Shown: positions 1-5,675 of the stretch, in pieces
Layout of the letters: each line of letters opens with the position of its first letter
Numbering within the stretch: position 1 is the first letter of the stretch
Source of the DNA: Lentisphaeria bacterium
GTDB taxonomy: Bacteria; Verrucomicrobiota; Lentisphaeria; Oligosphaerales; Oligosphaeraceae
Direction: 5' to 3'
Assembly (NCBI GenBank): GCA_016302725.1
Contig: JAEDNB010000021.1
Location: 1-17,471, forward strand
Length of the DNA stretch: 17,471 nucleotides
Made by a program: the position numbers and the translations under genes
The notes under the pieces: generated by a model
What the model was told of the DNA's origin: nothing
Database searches by the model: none
Seen by the model: only the letters and a program-made list of their open reading frames with translations

Positions 1-955
1 TGTTCATGCCGTATTTGGCGCCGGTCTGGATGTCGGAGGTGATGCGGAAGGTCTTGCCGTCACGGATGAGGGCCTGGATGGAGGGGGTGGAGATCATGAC
101 TTCGAAGGCGGCGACGCGCCCCTTCTTGTCGATTCTCTTGAGGAGGAGCTGCGAGATGACGCAGATGAGGGTGGAGGCCAGCTGCGTGCGGACCTGCGCC
201 TGCTGGTTGGTGGGGAAGGAATCCACGATACGGTCCACGGTTTCGGCGGCGCCGGTGGTGTGGAGGGTGCCGAAGACCAGGTGTCCGGTTTCGGCGGCGG
301 TGATGGCGGCGGAGATGGTCTCGTTGTCTCGCATTTCCCCCACCAGGATTACGTCGGGGTCCTGTCGCAGGGCCCGCCGGATGGCGTCGGCGAAGGAGGG
401 CACGTCGTTGTGGACTTCACGCTGGGTGACCACGCACTTTCGGCTGGTGTGGTAGAATTCGATGGGGTCCTCGATGGTGATGATATGGTCGTTCCGCTCG
501 TGGTTGATGACGTCAATCATGGAGGCGAGGGTGGTGGACTTTCCGGAGCCGGTGGGTCCGGTCACCAGGACCAGCCCCCTGGGGCGGAAGAGGATGTCCT
601 TGCAGGCCATGGGGAGTCCGATTTGCTCCAGGGTGAGGAGGTTGTTGGAGATGGTGCGGAGGACCATGGCGATGTTTCCCCTGGCGCGGAAGGCGGAGAC
701 GCGGAAGCGGGCCTTGTCCCCGAAGGCGAAGCCGAAGTCCACGGAGCCGTCCTGCTGGAGTTTCTGCTGGTTGGCCTCGCTGGTGATGGATTTCATGAGA
801 TACTCGGTGTCCTCGGGCTGCATGGGGGGCACGTCCAGGGGGGTGAGTTCTCCGTGGAGGCGGAGGGTGGGGGGGCAGAAGCAGGGGAGGTGGAGGTCGC
901 TGGCGCCCTCTTCAAGCACCAGGTCCAGAAGGTCGGCCATTTCCAGTTTCGGCAT
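1..955 (-). CDS. pilT: PilT-type retraction ATPase (3' end cut by window edge)
   Basis: Secretion-type ATPase of the PilT group, which powers pilus retraction from the cytoplasmic face of the inner membrane. I translated 318 codons from the ATG at 955; the C-terminus lies outside the window. The N-terminal domain has the typical ASDLHL segment (about residues 18-23). Walker A GPTGSGKS is at 133-140, the Asp box TIEDPIEF at about 160-167, Walker B VILVGEMRD at about 202-210, and the His box GTLHTT near 229. The GEMRD and AETGHLVFGTLHTT wording is PilT-like, whereas GspE/PilB proteins have GEIRD and ALTGHLV.STLHTND. There is no MshEN domain and no tetracysteine zinc site, also as in PilT. It starts 60 nt after the upstream pilB-like gene, so it is probably the same operon. 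AGGAG lies 13 nt before the ATG, too far for a normal ribosome binding site. PilU is the main alternative. Confidence 0.93.
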   Translation of the reverse strand, partial: MPKLEMADLLDLVLEEGASDLHLPCFCPPTLRLHGELTPLDVPPMQPEDTEYLMKSITSEANQQKLQQDGSVDFGFAFGDKARFRVSAFRARGNIAMVLRTISNNLLTLEQIGLPMACKDILFRPRGLVLVTGPTGSGKSTTLASMIDVINHERNDHIITIEDPIEFYHTSRKCVVTQREVHNDVPSFADAIRRALRQDPDVILVGEMRDNETISAAITAAETGHLVFGTLHTTGAAETVDRIVDSFPTNQQAQVRTQLASTLICVISQLLLKRIDKKGRVAAFEVMISTPSIQALIRDGKTFRITSDIQTGAKYGMN

Positions 956-1015
956 AGTTTCTTGTCAACTCCTGATAGAGGGCTGGGGGGTGTGGCGGGC
1001 AGGGCGGGGGCGGGG

Positions 1016-2740
1016 TCAGGCGAAGGTGAACTGGATGACTTCCTTGGCGCTGGTGATGCCTTCCAGCACGTGCTGGAGGCCGTCCTGGCGGAGGGTGGTC
1101 ATGCCCTGTTCCATGGCCTTCTGCTTGATTTCCTGGGTGGGGCACCGCCGGTTGATCATGGTCTGGATCTCGGGGGAGGTGATGAGCAGTTCGAAGATGC
1201 CGACCCGCTTCTTGAAGCCGGAGCCATTGCAGAAGTCGCAGCCCTGCCCCTGGTAGAACTTGCGCCCGTTGAGTTGCTCCCGGGTGATGCCGAAGGCCTC
1301 CAGCTCCGCGTCCGTGGGGTCGTAGGGCTGCTTGCAGTTGGGGCAGCAGCGGCGGATGAGGCGCTGGGCCAGGACGCCCACCACGGTGGAACTGATGAGG
1401 AAGGGCTCGATGCCCATGTCGATGAGACGGGTGACCGCGCCGGCGGCGTCGTTGGTGTGGAGGGTGGAGAGCACCAGGTGTCCGGTAAGGGCGGCTTGGA
1501 TGGCGATGTCGGCGGTCTCCTTGTCGCGGATTTCTCCCACCATGATGCGGTCGGGGTCCTGTCGGAGGAAGGCGCGGAGGGCATTGGCGAAGGTCATGCC
1601 CACCGCCTCGTGGACGGGCACCTGCATGATGCCCTCGATGTCGTATTCCACGGGGTCTTCCACGGTGAGGAGCTTGTCCTCGATGGTGTTGAGTTCCTTG
1701 ATGCCGGAGTAGAGGGTGGTGGTCTTTCCGGAGCCGGTGGGGCCGGTCACCAGGAAGATGCCGTTGGGGCGGCTGATGAGCTGCCGGATGTTGGTGACGG
1801 TCTTGGTGGACATGCCCAGGGCGTCCAGGTCCAGGTTCACCACGCTGCGGTCCAGGATACGCAGCACCACGGATTCCCCGTATCGTGTGGGGAGGGTGGA
1901 GACACGGAGGTCGACGGGGTTCCGGTTCACCCGCATTTCGATGCGCCCGTCCTGGGGGATGCGGCGCTCGGAGATGTTCATGCTGCTCATGACCTTGATG
2001 CGGCTGATCACGGGGATGGCCAGGTGCTTTGGGGGGGGCGCCATTTCGTAGAGGTCGCCGTCGATGCGGTATCGGATGCGGAATTCGTCGCCGAAGGGTT
2101 CGAAGTGGATGTCGGAGGCCTTGTCCCGGATGGCCTGTCCGATGATGGCGTTGACGAACTTGACGATGGGGGTGTCGTTGGCGGCGGCCAGCAGTTCCGC
2201 GTCGGTGGCCTTGGTGTAGTCGGTGTCCTGGCTGGCGTTGTGTTCGGCGACCAGTTCGTTGATGACCTCGGAGACGCTGGAGCCGCCTTCGGGGAAGAAG
2301 GCCTCCATGGCCTCTATGATGTCCCTGGGGCGGGCCACGACGATGCGGCAGTCCTTTTCCACGACGAAGTGGAGTTCGTCGATGAGTTTGGTGTCGAAGG
2401 GCTTGTCCGTGGCGAGGGTGAGGGTGTACCCGTCGTCCATGATGGGGACGATGCTATAGGTATGGGCGATTTCGGAGGAGATGGAGGTGGCCACCTCCCG
2501 GTCGATGGAGCTCACGTGGAGTTCCACGAACTGTGTGTTGAGTTCCTCGGCGATGAGTTGGAGGAGTTGGTCTTCCTCGATGATCTGGTAGTTGTAGAGG
2601 ACCTCCTGGAACTCCTGCCCAGTGTTCCGGCTTTCCTCCAGCACCTCCTGCAACTGCTCCTCGGTGGCCAGTTTCCGCTTCCGGAGGATCTGCCAGAGCA
2701 TGCTGACCTCCGGCGTGATTTCGATGGTGCCGTCGTACAT
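1016..2740 (-). CDS. GspE/PilB-family assembly ATPase, copy 1
   Basis: Hexameric ATPase that drives pilin or pseudopilin polymerisation in type IV pilus or type II secretion machines; 574 aa, the usual family length. An MshEN-type N-terminal domain spans about 15-145. The catalytic core contains ASDIHFEP near 208-215, Walker A GPTGSGKT at 333-340, the Asp box LTVEDPVEY near 358-366, Walker B RIMVGEIRD at 398-406, and the His box STLHTND near 425-431. A zinc tetracysteine is formed by C466, C469, C501 and C504. All catalytic elements look intact, including the RQDPD stretch before Walker B. It lies 68 nt downstream of a second GspE/PilB gene and 60 nt upstream of pilT. No Shine-Dalgarno is seen; the ATG is preceded by an A-rich tract. 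I cannot tell pilB from gspE without the rest of the locus, so no symbol is given. Confidence 0.95.
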   Translation of the reverse strand: MYDGTIEITPEVSMLWQILRKRKLATEEQLQEVLEESRNTGQEFQEVLYNYQIIEEDQLLQLIAEELNTQFVELHVSSIDREVATSISSEIAHTYSIVPIMDDGYTLTLATDKPFDTKLIDELHFVVEKDCRIVVARPRDIIEAMEAFFPEGGSSVSEVINELVAEHNASQDTDYTKATDAELLAAANDTPIVKFVNAIIGQAIRDKASDIHFEPFGDEFRIRYRIDGDLYEMAPPPKHLAIPVISRIKVMSSMNISERRIPQDGRIEMRVNRNPVDLRVSTLPTRYGESVVLRILDRSVVNLDLDALGMSTKTVTNIRQLISRPNGIFLVTGPTGSGKTTTLYSGIKELNTIEDKLLTVEDPVEYDIEGIMQVPVHEAVGMTFANALRAFLRQDPDRIMVGEIRDKETADIAIQAALTGHLVLSTLHTNDAAGAVTRLIDMGIEPFLISSTVVGVLAQRLIRRCCPNCKQPYDPTDAELEAFGITREQLNGRKFYQGQGCDFCNGSGFKKRVGIFELLITSPEIQTMINRRCPTQEIKQKAMEQGMTTLRQDGLQHVLEGITSAKEVIQFTFA

Positions 2741-2808
2741 ATTTTTTTCTAGGGGAAGGTGGGGGGAGGGGGGATTTTCCTGTCCGGGCGTGTGGTGTGT
2801 GTGGTGTG

Positions 2809-4521
2809 CTAGCTGCTGACCGTCAGCCGGAGGACCTCATTGATGGAGGTGACGCCCATGGCGGCCTTGCGGATGCCGTCGTCCCGGAGGTCCCTCATGC
2901 CCAGTTCCTTGGCGCGTCGCTTGATGACCCCGGAGTCCGCCCTCTGGTAGATGAGGGTTTCGATGGAGTTGTCCAGGAGGAAGATTTCATAGATTCCCAT
3001 GCGTCCCCGGTATCCCTTGTTGCATTCGGGGCATCCCACGGGTTCCATGAAGGTGTTTTCCTGGACGTATTCCTGGGTGATGCCCAGTCCTTCCCGTTCG
3101 TTTTCCGTGACTTCGTGGGGGCGCTTGCAGTTTTTGCAGAGTCGGCGCACCAGTCGCTGTGCCATGACTGCGCGGAGGGAGGAGGCCACGAGGAAGGGCT
3201 TGATTCCCATGTCGATGAGTCGTGGGACGGCGGAGGGGGCGTCGTTGGTGTGGAGGGTGGAGAAGACCAGGTGTCCGGTGAGGGCGGCGTTGATGGCGAT
3301 GGTGCCGGTTTCGGCGTCTCGGATTTCACCCACCATGATGATGTTGGGGGCCTGTCGGAGCATGGCGCGCAGGGCGCTGCCGAAGGTGAGCCCCACGTCG
3401 GTGTTGACCTGGACCTGGTTGATGCCGCTCAACTCATATTCCACGGGGTCTTCGGCGGTGATGATTTTCCTGGTGGGCTGGTTGAGTTCGTGGAGGAAGG
3501 AGTAGAGGGAGGTGGTCTTTCCGGAGCCGGTGGGCCCGGTCACCAGGAAGATGCCGTCGGGGAGGTTGAGGACCTTGTAGATGAGCTTGACATCGTCCTC
3601 CATGAAGCCCAGTTCGGAGATGCCCAGCATGACGCCGCTCTTGTCCAGGATACGCATGACGATGGATTCGCCGTGGGTGCAGGGGATGTCGGAGACACGG
3701 AGGTCCAGTTCCCGTCCCATGGCCTGGATGCGGATTCGTCCGTCCTGGGGGATCCGGTGTTCGGAGAGGTCCATTCCGCTTTGGAGTTTCAGGCGGCTGA
3801 TGATTCGCTTCTGCATGTATTTCGGGGGGGCCTCCATTTCGTTGAGGACCCCGTCGATGCGGTATCGGATGCGGAAGCGGCGCTCCATGGGCTCCAGGTG
3901 GATATCGGAGGCCCGGGAGCGGAAGGCCTCGGTGATGACCATGCGGACATAGCGGATGATGGGCGCCGCGTCGTCGTCCTCCCCCCCTACCTCGCTGTCG
4001 GTGGTGCTGTCTGTGGTGGTGGAGACGGTGACGTCGGTGGTGGTTTCGGTCATCTCCGTCAGGATGTCGGAGGCATCCGCCCGCCGGTAGTAGAAATCCA
4101 TGGCGTGGGCGATTTGCCTGGGGGCGGCGAGGACGAAGACCACGTCCATCTTGATGAGGTGGCGGACGGCGTCCTGGGACTCGATGTCGGCGGGGTCCGC
4201 CATGGCGACGGTGAGGGTGTCGTTGGCGTAGTCGATGGGAATCATGCGGTAGCGGATGGCGATCTGCGCCGGAATCATCTGGATGACATGTTCCGGGATG
4301 CGCTCCTTCCGCTGGTCGAAGTCGTAGACCTCCACGTCATACTCCTCCCCCAGCATGTTGAGAACGGTCTTTTCATCCACCGCCTTGATGAAATAGAGTC
4401 CGGCGAGGACATTGTCCACGCTCTCGTCCTGGACGCGTTTTCTGGCTTCCTGGATTTGGGCTTCGGAGACGAGGCCCTTGGACAGCAGGAGGTCCGCGAT
4501 AAATTCTTCTTGACCGGTCAC
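2809..4521 (-). CDS. GspE/PilB-family assembly ATPase, copy 2
   Basis: Second GspE/PilB-type ATPase, 570 aa from a GTG at 4521. That start is chosen because GGAG lies 8 nt upstream and the protein then begins directly with the MshEN helix (TGQEEFIADLLLSKGLV). An upstream TTG at 4599 would add a Pro-rich, non-conserved tail. MshEN covers about 1-145. A linker very rich in T, D and E occupies about 157-193. ASDIHLEP is near 204-211, Walker A GPTGSGKT at 329-336, the Asp box ITAEDPVEY near 354-362, Walker B IIMVGEIRD near 394-402, and the His box STLHTND at 421-427. Zinc cysteines are C462, C465, C497 and C500. Just before Walker B it has RQAPN where copy 1 has RQDPD, so both acidic residues are lost. 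The copies are clearly divergent paralogues, not a recent duplication, and may serve different pilus or secretion machines. Confidence 0.94.
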   Translation of the reverse strand: MTGQEEFIADLLLSKGLVSEAQIQEARKRVQDESVDNVLAGLYFIKAVDEKTVLNMLGEEYDVEVYDFDQRKERIPEHVIQMIPAQIAIRYRMIPIDYANDTLTVAMADPADIESQDAVRHLIKMDVVFVLAAPRQIAHAMDFYYRRADASDILTEMTETTTDVTVSTTTDSTTDSEVGGEDDDAAPIIRYVRMVITEAFRSRASDIHLEPMERRFRIRYRIDGVLNEMEAPPKYMQKRIISRLKLQSGMDLSEHRIPQDGRIRIQAMGRELDLRVSDIPCTHGESIVMRILDKSGVMLGISELGFMEDDVKLIYKVLNLPDGIFLVTGPTGSGKTTSLYSFLHELNQPTRKIITAEDPVEYELSGINQVQVNTDVGLTFGSALRAMLRQAPNIIMVGEIRDAETGTIAINAALTGHLVFSTLHTNDAPSAVPRLIDMGIKPFLVASSLRAVMAQRLVRRLCKNCKRPHEVTENEREGLGITQEYVQENTFMEPVGCPECNKGYRGRMGIYEIFLLDNSIETLIYQRADSGVIKRRAKELGMRDLRDDGIRKAAMGVTSINEVLRLTVSS

Positions 4522-4529
4522 GCTGGGTA

Positions 4530-4533
4530 CTCC
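4530..4533 (-). promoter_or_regulatory. Shine-Dalgarno GGAG that fixes the start of PilB copy 2
   Basis: GGAG sits 8 nt before a GTG codon at 4519-4521 on the minus strand. It is one of few recognisable ribosome binding sites in the window and decides between this GTG and the in-frame TTG 78 nt upstream. Confidence 0.6.
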
Positions 4534-4620
4534 GATGGGGGATGGCGGGGGAAGGGGGGGCAGACGGCGGGGAAAGCCCAAAAGGCGCGAGCCCCCCAAA
4601 GGCGGAAAAAGATAGACAGT

Positions 4621-4656
4621 GGGCTAATATAGCCCGGTTTTCCCCCGAGGGGGAAA
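4621..4656 (-). terminator. Tandem hairpins between tcdA and pilB copy 2
   Basis: Two adjacent inverted repeats. TTTCCCCC at 4639-4646 pairs with GGGGGAAA at 4649-4656, and GGGCTA at 4621-4626 pairs with TAGCCC at 4630-4635. In the transcribed (minus) direction they come just after the tcdA stop codon. They are followed about 10 nt later by CTTTTT, so a terminator is plausible, although the T-run is not immediately adjacent. The second hairpin contains TATATT (4626-4631 on the minus strand), which could instead be the -10 box of the pilB promoter lying inside a palindrome; no good -35 is visible. Confidence 0.4.
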
Positions 4657-4660
4657 GGGC

Positions 4661-5443
4661 TTAAAAAAAAGCGGGTGGGGGCTCCTTTGCCCGTGGGTGT
4701 GGCGGGGTGGTGCCCCTGCGGGGGCGTTCCTCCCATTTCAGGAGGGGGCGGAGGAGGGCGTCGGCGCAGAGGAATCCGGCGGTGGCGGTGACGGTGACCA
4801 GGGAGCCCATGGGCCTGCGTTGTCCTTCCGCCTCCGGGGTTGCCTGGCAGAGGATGGGCAGTTCCCGGGAGGCGACGCAGGGGAGTCCGGTGGGGAGCCC
4901 CCGTTTCCGCAGTGCCTTGCGGACCAGTTTGGCCAGGGGGCTTCCGCTGGTCTTGTCCAGGGTGGTCACCTCCAGGTCTTCGGGGCGTGTGGAGTTGGCG
5001 GCCCCCAGGCTGGTGACCACGGGGAGGCCCTGCCGGGCGCACTCCTCCAGCAGGGCGATTTTCGCGGTGCGTTCGTCAATGGCGTCCAGGATCCCGGTCC
5101 AGGGTCTTTCCTGCAGGAGCGCGGGGAGGTTTTCCGGGGTGAGGCGCAGGGGGTATGGGAGGAGGGTCAGGTCCGGGTTGATGTCCAGGAGCCGCCGGGC
5201 CATGGCCTGGCATTTTGGGGTGCCCAGGGTGCTGTGGAGGGCGGGGAGCTGGCGGTTGAGGTTGCTGGGCTGGATGCAGTCGAAATCCACCAGGCCCAGG
5301 GTGCCCACGCCGCATCGGCAGAGGGCCTCTGCCGCCCAGGAGCCCACGCCCCCCAGCCCGCAGACCAGGAAGGCGCTCTTCCGGAGGCGCTCCAATGCCT
5401 CCGGCCCCGACAGCAGTTCCAGTCTTGACAAATCCAGGGACAT
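4661..5443 (-). CDS. tcdA: tRNA threonylcarbamoyladenosine dehydratase (TcdA/CsdL family)
   Basis: ThiF/E1-like ATP-dependent enzyme that cyclises t6A37 of ANN-decoding tRNAs to ct6A by adenylation and dehydration; cytoplasmic. 260 aa. The nucleotide-binding Rossmann motif GLGGVGSW is at 29-36, LVDFD at 51-55, NLNRQ at 61-65 (family NxNRQ with the adenylation Arg), DAIDE at 120-124, SPLAKLVRKALRKRG near 168-182, and a C-terminal GSLVTVTATAGFL segment near 213-225. This order matches TcdA rather than MoeB or ThiF, and the MoeB-type zinc cysteines are absent. The ATG at 5443 is chosen because the conserved fold begins there; an in-frame start at 5551 would lie inside the leader stem-loop. There is no Shine-Dalgarno; the ATG follows a C-rich tract. 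The gene is alone between a structured leader and a hairpin pair, probably monocistronic or weakly linked to pilB. Confidence 0.92.
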   Translation of the reverse strand: MSLDLSRLELLSGPEALERLRKSAFLVCGLGGVGSWAAEALCRCGVGTLGLVDFDCIQPSNLNRQLPALHSTLGTPKCQAMARRLLDINPDLTLLPYPLRLTPENLPALLQERPWTGILDAIDERTAKIALLEECARQGLPVVTSLGAANSTRPEDLEVTTLDKTSGSPLAKLVRKALRKRGLPTGLPCVASRELPILCQATPEAEGQRRPMGSLVTVTATAGFLCADALLRPLLKWEERPRRGTTPPHPRAKEPPPAFF

Positions 5444-5465
5444 GGGGGGCGGGGCGGGAGGGGAT

Positions 5466-5549
5466 AAAAAAGGGGACGGAGAGTGATAATTTGGTTCTCC
5501 AGCGGAAAGAGGGGGGGGGATTTTCCGCCGGGAACGACTCTCCGTCCCC
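5466..5549 (-). terminator. Long stem-loop with T6 upstream of tcdA
   Basis: Perfect 13-bp inverted repeat: arms at 5472-5484 and 5537-5549, core GGGGACGGAGAGT. A nested 7-bp stem (5502-5508 with 5522-5528) and a GTTC/GAAC pair (5494-5497 with 5532-5535) lie inside it. On the minus strand the 3' arm runs straight into six T residues (5466-5471), the pattern of an intrinsic terminator. It lies 22 nt before the tcdA start, so it could end the upstream ABC operon, end a small RNA, or attenuate tcdA. Confidence 0.7.
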
Positions 5550-5611
5550 AAAGGGAAGCGCCAGATGAAGGGGGAAGGGGCGGGCCCGTCCCTTCATCGC
5601 CGCGTGCTTTT
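5466..5611 (-). ncRNA. Candidate structured leader or small RNA upstream of tcdA (about 145 nt)
   Basis: From the predicted transcription start near 5610 to the T6 tract at 5466, the minus strand would make an RNA of about 145 nt with two stem-loops. The first pairs GATGAAGGG (5564-5572) with CCCTTCATC (5590-5598), a perfect 9-bp stem. The second is the 13-bp terminator stem. GGGACGG (complement of 5586-5592) occurs in the first hairpin and again in the 5' arm of the terminator, so the terminator's 3' arm could pair with either copy, as in an attenuation switch. I see no match to TPP, cobalamin, glycine, SRP RNA or 6S RNA signatures. Whether it is a free sRNA, a riboswitch-like leader or simply a terminator is open. 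Confidence 0.45.
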
Positions 5612-5616
5612 GGCAC

Positions 5617-5644
5617 ACTATAACGGATTTTGTCAATTTTACAA
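5617..5644 (-). promoter_or_regulatory. Sigma-70-like promoter for the tcdA leader
   Basis: On the minus strand TTGTAA (5639-5644), a 16-nt spacer and TATAGT (5617-5622) match the sigma-70 consensus at 4 of 6 and 5 of 6 positions. A TTGACA also sits inside the spacer (5631-5636). The AT-rich block stands out in an otherwise GC-rich region and begins shortly after the stop codon of the upstream gene. The predicted start near 5610 gives tcdA a leader of about 167 nt. Confidence 0.6.
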
Positions 5645-5675
5645 GGGAATCCGGGGAAAATGTTGGAGTTCCTGG

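Noticed and set aside
942..947. TTGACA just before pilT as a -35 box
   Set aside because: It is only about 8 nt from the ATG on the minus strand, leaving no room for a -10 and a start site upstream of the gene.
260..2752. Long open plus-strand frame (830 codons) opposite pilT and pilB
   Set aside because: It spans two real genes and their gap on the other strand. Its translation is G/V/D/E/H-rich with no motifs, as expected from antisense reading of GC-rich codons ending in C. The opposite strand has complete ATPase motifs.
4522..4599. TTG-initiated 26-residue extension of PilB copy 2
   Set aside because: Pro/Leu-rich and outside the family's N-terminus, whereas the GTG at 4521 has GGAG 8 nt upstream.
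2797..4632. Plus-strand frame of 611 codons opposite PilB copy 2
   Set aside because: Mirror image of the pilB gene with the same G/V/D-rich composition; no homology signal.
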